Assembly (NCBI GenBank): GCA_023700805.1
Contig: JAMPYF010000025.1
Location: forward strand, 1 to 64,000
From: Sulfuritalea sp.
GTDB taxonomy: Bacteria; Pseudomonadota; Gammaproteobacteria; Burkholderiales; Rhodocyclaceae
Length of the DNA: 64,000 nt
Reading direction: 5' to 3'
This document shows, piece after piece, positions 57,252 to 64,000 of the stretch. Each line of letters starts with the position of its first letter. The first letter of the stretch is position 1. The position numbers and the translations under genes are program-made. The notes under the pieces are model-generated. The model did no database searches and was not told where the DNA came from. It saw nothing but the letters and a program-made list of their open reading frames with translations.

Positions 57252-57257
57252 CCGAAA

Positions 57258-57277
57258 GTTGGCGATGGCGCTACGGC
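57258..57277 (+). repeat. 20-bp interspersed repeat, copy 13
   Basis: GTTGGCGATGGCGCTACGGC, three mismatches, beginning six bases after the EamA stop codon. Confidence 0.65.
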
Positions 57278-57410
57278 GAGACTGGTCGGGTCAGGCGGAA
57301 TCCGGCGCCGCGAAAACCCCTGGAGGACCGGAAATCCTTTCCTTCCCGAAATCTGCGCACCGGCTAGCGATGTAATAATTCGGCACCTCGACACTCCGGC
57401 CACGCCTGAC

Positions 57411-59567
57411 ATGACGGAAAAAGACGCCTCAACGCTGGCCCAGCTGATTGCCGGCTGCCGCCGGCAGATGGAAAGCGACTTGTGCGAACTGGTCGAGGAA
57501 CTCGGGCCTGCGCTGATCGAGGACGTCGCGGCGCGCACCTCTCCCGCCCACGAACCGGAGCGGCGCATTGCCGCCACCACTCTCAAGCTCGCGCTGCAAG
57601 CGCACTGGGACAAGGCGACGCCGGCATTGACGGCCGCACTCGCCGGGCGTAGCCCACAGGCGGCGAAGCCGGGCTACGGCGACGCAAGGGCGCTGAAGAT
57701 CGTCAACGATGCCGAGGTCGCCCTGCAGTTGGCCGCAGGCGAGATCCTCGAGCGCCTGACCACCGCCTGCCGCGAGGAAACCAACGCGCTGGAACGGCGG
57801 ATTTCCTACCTGGTGCTGCGCAGCGCCATGACGCCGGGCGACACGACATTCAAGCTCTCGTCGCTGTGGTCCTGCATCGAGGCCGCCTGCGCCGTAGTGA
57901 CCGAAGATACGGCGGCAGGCATCCTGCTGCGGCAACTGGTCGGCGAGCATCTCGCTACGGAACTGCCCCAACTCTATCGCGTCGTCAACGAAACCCTGAT
58001 CGACGCCGACATCCTGCCGCGCCTCAAGCGCAGCTACCGGGAGATGACGCTGGTCGACCCCCACGAGGCAGCCGCCGAATCGGCCAAGGTGGCGAGCGCC
58101 CTCGACCGGCTGCTGAAGGCGCGCAGCAAGGACGGTGAAACCGCGGCCGACGGGCCCGGCGGCGGCAGCCTGGAACTCTTCGACTCGATGAAGACGCTGC
58201 AGGCGGCGCCGGCGCCGGCGAACCCGGACACCCACACCAACCTCGTGCGCCTGGCGCGCGACAGCGGCGCCGCGCGGGGCGTGCGCCTGCAGGAAGCCGT
58301 CTCGCTGGACATCGTCGCCGAACTGTTCGACCAGATCTTCAACGACCCGAACGTCGCGAACGGCATGAAGGGGCTGGTGGCCCGCCTGCAGACCACGGTG
58401 CTGAAGGCGGCCATGCTCAACCAGCGCTTCTTCGCCGACCGCAGCCATCCGGCGCGGCGCTTCCTGGACAGCATTTCGACCGTCGCGATCCGCTGGGGCA
58501 AGGTGGTCAATGCCGACGACCCCTTCTTCGTCAAGCTGGTGGAGCTGGTGGGCAAGGTCCAGGCCACTTACGACGGCGACATGGGCGTGTTCGACGCCGC
58601 GAACGCGGAGCTCGATGCCTTCCTCGCCGAGCGCGAGAAGATCGAGGAGCAGCAGGACCGCGAGCTGGCCGCCGCCGTGCACGCCCGCGAGGAGGAAATC
58701 CGCCTCACCCGCGTGGCCCAGATGCGCGCGCAAAGGGCGGCGAACCAGTGCATCGAGCGGCTGCTGGGGCCGCTGGTGCCGAGCCAGATCGAAGCCTTCC
58801 TGCGCAGCTACTGGCGCGACGTGGTGCAGGGCAGGATCTCGCGGGCCGGCGAGGACGGCGCGCCCACCAAAGAGGCCTTGCAGACCGTCGTCGCGCTGAT
58901 ATGGGCGGTGACGCCGAAGCACCATCCGGGGGAAAGGCAACGCCATGCCGCCGCGCTGCCCGGGCTGCTGAAAAAGCTCAATGCCGGCTTCGACGAGATC
59001 GGCGCCGCACCCACCGAGCGCAAGACCTTCATGGACACGCTGGTCGATCTGCAGATCGCCGCGCTGCGCGCGGAAAAGCAGGCGAGCCCCGCCGCCAAGG
59101 CCAAGTCGACCTCGACCTCGACTTCGACATCGACCTCGACCTCGACCTCGGCGCCGGTGCCGGAGGAAAAGCCGCGCGCGCATGGCGCGGGGCCGACCCT
59201 GCAGGTCAGCCATGCCACCGACAGCGGCGTCCAGGTGCAGGACATCTCGCTCCCCGGCGCCGGCGAGCTCGACGCCGACAACACGCCGGATCGCGCCGAC
59301 CTGCGCCGCGTCAGGCAACTCGTGCGCGGCGACTGGGTCGATTTCATCACGGCGGGACAAAACCGCCGCGAGCGCCTGACCTGGATCAACCCGAGCCGGA
59401 CGCTGTTCCTGTTCACCAACAGCGCCTCGGCCTGCGCCATTTCCATCACGCCGGAAGCCCTGGCGGTGCGCCTGAGGAACCAGACCGTGCGCATCGTCTT
59501 GCCCGACCGGCCGATGTTCGAGCGCGCCATCCACGGCGCCATCCAATCGCTGGACAGGCGCGCCTGA
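57411..59567 (+). CDS. DUF1631 family protein
   Basis: 718 residues, cytosolic, largely helical. N-terminal DUF1631 features (LAQLIAGCRRQMESDLCELVEEL, then HEPERRIAATTLKLAL); the C-terminal part (about 620-710) has DLRRVRQLVRGDWVDFI and RERLTWINPSRTLFLFTN, the usual PilZ-like tail of this family. A Ser/Thr tract encoded by TCGACC hexamers lies at about residues 566-580. Function unknown; sometimes misannotated as thymidine phosphorylase. Confidence 0.88.
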   Translation: MTEKDASTLAQLIAGCRRQMESDLCELVEELGPALIEDVAARTSPAHEPERRIAATTLKLALQAHWDKATPALTAALAGRSPQAAKPGYGDARALKIVNDAEVALQLAAGEILERLTTACREETNALERRISYLVLRSAMTPGDTTFKLSSLWSCIEAACAVVTEDTAAGILLRQLVGEHLATELPQLYRVVNETLIDADILPRLKRSYREMTLVDPHEAAAESAKVASALDRLLKARSKDGETAADGPGGGSLELFDSMKTLQAAPAPANPDTHTNLVRLARDSGAARGVRLQEAVSLDIVAELFDQIFNDPNVANGMKGLVARLQTTVLKAAMLNQRFFADRSHPARRFLDSISTVAIRWGKVVNADDPFFVKLVELVGKVQATYDGDMGVFDAANAELDAFLAEREKIEEQQDRELAAAVHAREEEIRLTRVAQMRAQRAANQCIERLLGPLVPSQIEAFLRSYWRDVVQGRISRAGEDGAPTKEALQTVVALIWAVTPKHHPGERQRHAAALPGLLKKLNAGFDEIGAAPTERKTFMDTLVDLQIAALRAEKQASPAAKAKSTSTSTSTSTSTSTSAPVPEEKPRAHGAGPTLQVSHATDSGVQVQDISLPGAGELDADNTPDRADLRRVRQLVRGDWVDFITAGQNRRERLTWINPSRTLFLFTNSASACAISITPEALAVRLRNQTVRIVLPDRPMFERAIHGAIQSLDRRA
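59106..59147 (+). repeat. TCGACC hexamer tract in the DUF1631 gene
   Basis: Seven consecutive 6-base units (TCGACC with two variants), encoding alternating Ser-Thr. In-frame units, so slippage would change length without a frameshift. Confidence 0.8.
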
Positions 59568-59572
59568 GGATC

Positions 59573-59622
59573 GCCGGCCCGGCGCTCAAGCTGCTGCGGC
59601 CCCGGCTGAGCGCGGCGCCGGC
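59573..59622 (+). other. Stem-loop after the DUF1631 gene
   Basis: GCCGGC (59573-59578) and GCGCTC (59582-59587) pair with GAGCGC (59608-59613) and GCCGGC (59617-59622). Starts six bases after the stop. No T-run; possible factor-assisted terminator. Confidence 0.4.
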
Positions 59623-59642
59623 CTGCGCGGGACGATGGCAAA

Positions 59643-59662
59643 GTTGGCGCTGGCGATACGGC
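59643..59662 (+). repeat. 20-bp interspersed repeat, copy 14
   Basis: GTTGGCGCTGGCGATACGGC, one mismatch, between the convergent DUF1631 and DUF2917 genes. Confidence 0.8.
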
Positions 59663-59665
59663 GAT

Positions 59666-59962
59666 TCACGGCTGCGCGACGGCCCCCGGCAGCAGACAGC
59701 GCAGCCGCGCCATCGCTGCCGTCATCAAGCGCCGTCTGTCCTGCACCAAACTGACTTCCGCCGTCCCGCGCACCGCCTCGATGAGCACGCTCCCCCTGCG
59801 CGGCACGCGATAGCTCTCGCCCGCCGCGAGAAACAAATCCCCCGCCGCGCCGCCGGCGGTGATCCACACCGTGCCGGATTCGACGCGCAACTCGCGATGT
59901 CGCTGCGCATCCACCCGCAGCGGCCGGTCCGGTTGCAGCAGCAGTTGCTCGTCGGCATGCAT
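59666..59962 (-). CDS. DUF2917 family protein
   Basis: 98 residues from ATG 59962, chosen for AGGAGG seven bases upstream. Cupin-like small domain: RHRELRVESGTVWITAGGAAGDLFLAAGESYRVPRRG. Genes of this family often lie divergently next to MocR-type regulators, as here. Function unknown. Confidence 0.87.
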   Translation of the reverse strand: MHADEQLLLQPDRPLRVDAQRHRELRVESGTVWITAGGAAGDLFLAAGESYRVPRRGSVLIEAVRGTAEVSLVQDRRRLMTAAMARLRCLLPGAVAQP

Positions 59963-60067
59963 GGCGCGGCCTCCTTCGATTGATGCCACCATGCTAGGCA
60001 GGGCCGCGCCGCCGATACAGATGCACAGCGGCGAAATTGTGACCGTGACAGTTCTTCCAAAATCCGG

Positions 60068-60100
60068 CTGTACCGTTCGATAATGCGGGCAACTGTACGG
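60068..60100 (+). promoter_or_regulatory. Direct repeats CTGTACNG around a -10-like box
   Basis: CTGTACCG (60068-60075) and CTGTACGG (60093-60100) flank GATAAT (60079-60084) in the divergent DUF2917-MocR interval. MocR-family regulators commonly use direct-repeat operators, so this is a candidate operator. Confidence 0.4.
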
Positions 60101-60137
60101 GTCGTCCGGCGGCAGCCGGGATCACAATGTGCCGACG

Positions 60138-60200
60138 ATGCTTTACGAAAACCTCGCCAACGAATTCGCCCGCCTGATCGGCGCCGGCCGATGCGCATGA
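60138..60200 (+). pseudogene. Remnant of a GntR-type N-terminus of a MocR regulator
   Basis: The frame MLYENLANEFARLIGAGRCA then stops. It matches the first helix of a GntR winged-helix domain (LYxxLAxxxxxLIxxG), but the remaining roughly 50 residues of the DNA-binding domain are absent. Its TGA overlaps ATG 60197 of the following aminotransferase-domain frame. Confidence 0.6.
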
Positions 60201-61417
60201 TCGAGACGGCGACCGCGCCCGCGGGCGCGCTGCCGGGGCAGTGCGGCCAGCCGGTGGCGGTCGGCGTCAGCCGGCGCCTGATCGAGGTGTTGCGCATCAA
60301 CGAAGCGCCGCAGATGGTGCCCTTCGGCTCGGCGCTGCCGGCGCCGGAACTGCTGCTGGCGCCGCGCCTGAACCGCCTCTACGCCAGCATCGCGCGGCGC
60401 CAGCCGCAGTTGCTATCGACCAGCAGCCACAGCGGGCTCAACGAGGCGCCGCTGTTGCGCGCGATCACGCGGCGCGCGCTGGAATGGGGCTGCCCGCTGG
60501 CGGCCGAGGAAGTGGTGGTGACCAACTCCTGCACCGAGGCGATGGCGCTGTGCCTGCGCGCGGTGACCAAGCCCGGCGACACGGTGGCGGTGGAATCGCC
60601 GACCTATTACGTGATGCTGCAACTCTTGGAGGCGATGGGCCTGCGCGCGCTGGAGATCCCCACCCATCCGGTCAGCGGGATTTCGGTGGACGCCCTGGAA
60701 CTGGCCACGCGCCAGCCGCCGGAGGCGGGCGGCGTCGCGGCCTGCCTGCTGATCCCCAACGGCGCCAACCCGCTGGGCAGCGTGATGCCGGACGCCGCCA
60801 AAGCGGCATTGGCCAAGCTGCTGGCGGCGCGCAATGTTCCGCTGATCGAGGACGACATCTACGGCGACATCTGCTTTTCCGGGGAGCGGCCGCGGCCGAT
60901 CCACGCCTTCGACGGCAGCGGCAACACCATGCTGTGCACCTCGTTCTCCAAGACCGTCAGCCCCGGCCTGCGCGTCGGCTTCATCGCCGCCGGGCGGCGC
61001 GCGGCGGACATCGTGCTGCAGAAGACCTTGAACTCCGGCAAGACCAACCCGCTGACCCAGCACGTGATCGCCGAGCTGATGGAATCGCGCGGCTTCGACG
61101 TGCATCTGCGCACGTTGCGGCGGCGCTTTGCCGAGCAGATCGCGCGCACGCGCGACGCGGTGGCGCGCCACTTTCCGGCGGAAACCCGCGTCACCGATCC
61201 GCAGGGCGGCTTCGTGCTCTGGCTGGAGCTGCCGCCCGAGGTCGATTGCACGGCCCTGCACGCGCGCGCCGTGCAGGAGCGCATCGCCTTCGTCCCGGGC
61301 GAGATGTTCTCCGCCGGCGGCCAGTACAGGAACTGCCTGCGCCTGGCCTGCGGCGACCCGTGGCACGAGACCCTGGACGACAGCATGAGGCGGCTGGGGC
61401 GCTTGATCGCGGGCTGA
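60197..61417 (+). CDS. MocR-type aminotransferase domain protein without DNA-binding domain
   Basis: 406 residues, fold type I PLP domain. Starts in a MocR-like linker (MIETATAPAGALPGQ), then VPFGSALPAPELLLAPRLNRL, EEVVVTNSCTEAMALCLRAV, LIPNGANPLG, LIEDDIYGDICFSG, and the PLP lysine in CTSFSKTVSPGLRVGF. Full-length MocR regulators have about 470-490 residues with an N-terminal GntR domain; here that domain is reduced to the upstream remnant. It may still bind PLP or act as an aminotransferase, but direct DNA binding is unlikely. Start 60197 or 60191. Confidence 0.85.
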   Translation: MIETATAPAGALPGQCGQPVAVGVSRRLIEVLRINEAPQMVPFGSALPAPELLLAPRLNRLYASIARRQPQLLSTSSHSGLNEAPLLRAITRRALEWGCPLAAEEVVVTNSCTEAMALCLRAVTKPGDTVAVESPTYYVMLQLLEAMGLRALEIPTHPVSGISVDALELATRQPPEAGGVAACLLIPNGANPLGSVMPDAAKAALAKLLAARNVPLIEDDIYGDICFSGERPRPIHAFDGSGNTMLCTSFSKTVSPGLRVGFIAAGRRAADIVLQKTLNSGKTNPLTQHVIAELMESRGFDVHLRTLRRRFAEQIARTRDAVARHFPAETRVTDPQGGFVLWLELPPEVDCTALHARAVQERIAFVPGEMFSAGGQYRNCLRLACGDPWHETLDDSMRRLGRLIAG

Positions 61418-61419
61418 GA

Positions 61420-61439
61420 GTTGGCGCTGACGCCACGGC
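61420..61439 (+). repeat. 20-bp interspersed repeat, copy 15
   Basis: GTTGGCGCTGACGCCACGGC, two mismatches, beginning three bases after the stop of the aminotransferase gene. Confidence 0.7.
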
Positions 61440-61463
61440 GATCGGGCCGGTGCGGCGCGCGGT

Positions 61464-61979
61464 TCAGCTGCCGACGCGCTCCAGCGTCGCCGCCATGCGC
61501 GGCGGGTTGCGCAGGGTCTGGAAGATCACGCAGTAGCGCTCGGTCTGCCGCATCAGGATGGCCAGCTGCTCGTCGCTGGCGGTCGAATCGACCTCGAAGC
61601 GCAGGCGGATGTCGGTGACGCCGACCGGGACTTCCTTCGAGGTGCCCAGCGTGCCGCGAAAATCGCCGTCGCCTTCGACGATGACTTTTGCCGAGCGCCA
61701 GGGGATGGCCATGGCCGTGGCGACGACGTTGAAGGTGACGCCGGCGCAGGCCACCAGCGCTTCGAGCAGCATGTCGCCGGAGCAGGCCTCGCTGCCGTCG
61801 CCGCCGGCGGCGGGATGGAGGCCGGCATCGATGATGCCGAAGCGGGTTTCGATGCGGCAGACGGGGCGGTCGGGCAGCAGCCTGCCTTCGGCGCGGAAGA
61901 CGCGTTTAGCGGCTTCGGGGTTTTCCTTGTACAAGGCCTTGATCGGGGCCTGCAATGCCTTCAGTTCGTCGGCGTTCAT
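61464..61979 (-). CDS. OsmC family protein
   Basis: 171 residues of the OsmC/Ohr fold: SGDMLLEALVACAGVTFNVVATAM contains the reactive Cys, followed by AKVIVEGDGDFRGTLG and a C-terminal ERYCVIFQTLRNPP. Some members reduce organic hydroperoxides; only some peroxidatic residues are obvious, so substrate is uncertain. Confidence 0.88.
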   Translation of the reverse strand: MNADELKALQAPIKALYKENPEAAKRVFRAEGRLLPDRPVCRIETRFGIIDAGLHPAAGGDGSEACSGDMLLEALVACAGVTFNVVATAMAIPWRSAKVIVEGDGDFRGTLGTSKEVPVGVTDIRLRFEVDSTASDEQLAILMRQTERYCVIFQTLRNPPRMAATLERVGS

Positions 61980-62184
61980 GGGGTTTCCTTTGCGAATCGG
62001 GCGTCGCCCGGTGGCGGCGGGCCGACTATAGCAGGCGACGGGTTGCAGGGAATCGGCGCAGAAGCGGCGGCTTGCGGGCGGACCGGATACCCATATTCAA
62101 TACATGGAAATCTATGACATCAAAATCGTGGTACCGTTTTGGCGCAGTCCGATACCAAAAGTAAGCCCCCATAGGAGAAGACAA

Positions 62185-63156
62185 ATGAAAATCCATTCCT
62201 TGTTTTCGCTGGCAGCCGCCGGCTGCCTGTCCGCGGCGCTTGCGCAGCCGGCCCTGGCCGCCAACGTCAAAATCACGCCGCTCGGCGGCCAGGAGGGCGA
62301 GTTCTGCCCGCTCGACCGCGCCATGATCTTCGAGGACCCGAGCGGCACGCGCATCCTCTACGATCCGGGCCGCACCGTGGCCGGCGCCGGCGATCCGCGC
62401 CTGGGCAGGATCGACGTGATCCTGGTCAGCCACATGCACGGCGACCATGTCGGCAATTCGCATAATGCGGCGCCGAACTCGGGCGCCTGCGACAAGCCCG
62501 ACATGTCGGTATCGGCCATGCCGAATTCGAGCGTGGTGAACATCGCGCTGGCGAAGAATGCCAAGATCGTCACCGGCAGCGAGATGCCGCCCTTCTTCGC
62601 CAACAAGCTCAAGGCCAACGGCGGCGACCCGAAGAACTCCATCCTCTCCCGCTTCGGCGCCAGCGTGAAAATCGGCGGCGTGACCATCGCCACGGTGCCG
62701 GCGATCCACAGCAACGGCCTCGATCCCGACTTCATCGGCGGCGACCTGGGCAAGCACATGAAGGATGCCGGCATCGCCGGCTACGTCGGCGAGGCGACCG
62801 GCTACGTGCTGAAGTTCAGCAACGGCCTGGTGGCCTATCTTTCCGGCGACACCGGCATCACCGGCGAACAGGAGAAAGTCGTGCGCGGCCATTACGCGGC
62901 CAGGCTGACCGTGATGAACATCGGCGACACCTTCACCACCGGCCCGACCGAAGCCGCCTACGTGATCAACGAGCTGGTCAGGCCCGCCTCGGTGATCCCC
63001 TCGCACGCCAATGAAGTCGCCACCGTCGGCGGCAAGCTGCGGCCGGGCTCGCGCACCGAGACCTTCGTCAAGGCCGTCAAGGTGCCGGCCCATCTGCCGC
63101 TTTCCGGCAGGACCATGGAATTCGACGGCGGCGGCAAATGCGTCGCCGGCTGCTGA
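62185..63156 (+). CDS. Exported metallo-beta-lactamase-fold hydrolase
   Basis: 323 residues from ATG 62185 (AGGAG seven bases upstream). Signal peptide about 1-26 (ALAQPALAA). MBL motif HMHGDHVGN binds metals; later SGDTGITGEQ and PSHANEVATVGG supply further ligands. Closest to the UlaG-like/zinc-dependent hydrolase group rather than true beta-lactamases. Substrate unknown; periplasmic location inferred. Confidence 0.88.
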   Translation: MKIHSLFSLAAAGCLSAALAQPALAANVKITPLGGQEGEFCPLDRAMIFEDPSGTRILYDPGRTVAGAGDPRLGRIDVILVSHMHGDHVGNSHNAAPNSGACDKPDMSVSAMPNSSVVNIALAKNAKIVTGSEMPPFFANKLKANGGDPKNSILSRFGASVKIGGVTIATVPAIHSNGLDPDFIGGDLGKHMKDAGIAGYVGEATGYVLKFSNGLVAYLSGDTGITGEQEKVVRGHYAARLTVMNIGDTFTTGPTEAAYVINELVRPASVIPSHANEVATVGGKLRPGSRTETFVKAVKVPAHLPLSGRTMEFDGGGKCVAGC

Positions 63157-63252
63157 GCCGAAGGCCTGTCGATGCGGTGAGGGCGAAGCGGCAAGCCGAT
63201 TCGCGTAGCATGGCGATCGGGCATCCGCCTTCCGACAGGAAAGGGTAGGGCG

Positions 63253-64000
63253 ATGGAGCTGCTTAAGAACCGCATCGCGCTGCGCTGGCGCCGCACCAAG
63301 ATCGTGGCCACGCTGGGCCCGGCCAGTTCCGAACGCAAGGTCATCGAGGACTTGCTGAAAGCCGGCGTCGATGTGGTGCGGCTCAACATGTCGCACGGCA
63401 CGCACGAGGCGCACCGCGCCGTGTATGCCGAGGTCCGCGCCGCGGCGCAGAAACTCGACCGCCATGTGGCGATCTTCGCCGACCTGTGCGGGCCGAAGAT
63501 ACGCTGCGGCAAGTTTCCCGACGGGCCGCTCAAGCTCACGCCCGGCGAGGAAGTGATCATCGATCCGCGCGTGGACAAGGGCGGGCCGGGCCTGATCGCC
63601 TCGCAATACAAGGCCATCGCGCGCGACGTGCGGCCGGGACACCGCATCCTGCTCGACGACGGCAACCTGGAACTGAAAGCGCTGGCGATCGAGGGCGAGC
63701 GCATCCGCTGCAAGGTGGTCTTCGGCGGCCTGCTCAAGGACCACAAGGGCATCAACCTGCCGGACTCGAAGGTGTCGGCCTCCTCGCTGCCGCCCAAGGA
63801 CGTCGCCGATGCCAAGTTCGCCATCGAACTCGGCGTCGATTACCTGGCGCTGTCCTTCGTCCGCACTGCCAAGGACGTCGCCGGCCTGCGCCGCCTGATC
63901 GCGCGCGCCGGGGCCGACACGCCGATCATCGCCAAGATCGAGACGCCGGAAGCGATGGACAACATCGAGGCCATCGTCCAGGCCTCGGACGCGATCATGG
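63253..64000 (+). CDS. pyk: Pyruvate kinase, 3' end outside the window
   Basis: First 249 residues visible. RRTKIVATLGPASSE (substrate loop), VVRLNMSHGTHEAH, FADLCGPKIRCG, DDGNLELKA, SVDYLALSFV-type text reading GVDYLALSFVRTAKDV, and the catalytic lysine in IIAKIETPEAMDNI. RBS AGGGTAGGG precedes ATG 63253. Catalyses phosphoenolpyruvate plus ADP to pyruvate plus ATP. Confidence 0.97.
   Translation, partial: MELLKNRIALRWRRTKIVATLGPASSERKVIEDLLKAGVDVVRLNMSHGTHEAHRAVYAEVRAAAQKLDRHVAIFADLCGPKIRCGKFPDGPLKLTPGEEVIIDPRVDKGGPGLIASQYKAIARDVRPGHRILLDDGNLELKALAIEGERIRCKVVFGGLLKDHKGINLPDSKVSASSLPPKDVADAKFAIELGVDYLALSFVRTAKDVAGLRRLIARAGADTPIIAKIETPEAMDNIEAIVQASDAIM

Noticed and set aside
59106..59147. Possible CRISPR-like array
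   Set aside because: Units are 6 bases, contiguous and in frame; no spacers. It is a simple repeat.
57429..59546. Minus-strand open frame of about 700 codons opposite the DUF1631 gene
   Set aside because: Antisense shadow with composition-biased text; the plus-strand DUF1631 frame has family similarity and proper length.
60083..60196. N-terminal extension of the MocR-like protein from the upstream ATG at 60083
   Set aside because: The extra residues (Arg/Pro-rich) do not resemble any GntR domain and overlap the promoter repeats; the true remnant lies in another frame.

Overview
The window is a GC-rich chromosomal segment from a betaproteobacterium. The gene orders dnaK-dnaJ and leuC-(entericidin)-leuD-leuB-asd-fimV-(CbiQ-like)-truA-trpF-trpB-trpA-accD-folC-(SPOR)-cvpA-purF-metZ are characteristic of Burkholderiales/Rhodocyclales-type genomes. 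Together with the many PAS/GGDEF/EAL sensors, I favour a Rhodocyclales-like environmental species; that placement is inference. No rRNA, tRNA, CRISPR array or recognisable transposase was found.

Layout. 1-2.7 kb: 3' part of dnaK, then dnaJ. 2.7-12.3 kb: a minus-strand signalling block. A four-gene, stop/start-overlapping operon (87-aa unknown protein, KaiC, KaiB, multi-PAS/GAF/GGDEF/EAL protein) lies next to a paralogous response-regulator/EAL protein. 12.6-18.4 kb: cysS, then a plus-strand envelope group (TPR-NTF2-like protein, L,D-transpeptidase, periplasmic and cytosolic cyclophilins, lpxH). 18.4-38.8 kb: a long minus-strand biosynthetic block (metZ, purF, cvpA, SPOR protein, folC, accD, trpABF, truA, fimV, asd, leuBDC with an entericidin gene, an MFS transporter, a YdcH-like protein, aroC). 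38.9-47.3 kb: fdxA, trxA, rho, rpmE with a clear terminator, a PMT-type glycosyltransferase, orn, an M48 protease, a pterin dehydratase, rsgA and a WYL regulator. 47.4-54.5 kb: accessory region with a DUF4258/DUF2283-like pair, a 5'-nucleotidase, an AbrB/VapC toxin-antitoxin pair, an AT-richer three-gene island, and three coupled antitoxin-like genes without toxins. 54.6-64 kb: a diguanylate cyclase, an EamA transporter, DUF1631 and DUF2917 proteins, a MocR-type aminotransferase that has lost its DNA-binding domain, OsmC, an MBL-fold hydrolase, and the 5' part of pyk.

Most interesting. (1) The AT-richer island at about 49.65-53.45 kb encodes a ParB/sulfiredoxin-fold-like protein, an unknown protein with a D...QCAAG..W..K motif suggestive of a nuclease, and a C5-cytosine methyltransferase. 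It looks like an uncharacterised restriction-modification or defence cassette. It lies between two inverted copies of a repeat. (2) That repeat is a 20-bp family (consensus GTTGGCGCTGGCGACACGGC) with about 15 copies in the window, mostly just after stop codons and in several cases inside genes. (3) The Kai operon contains a KaiC with altered second-domain catalytic residues and is coupled to a probable c-di-GMP phosphodiesterase. (4) A second repeat of about 100 bp forms the 5' leaders of both purF and leuB.
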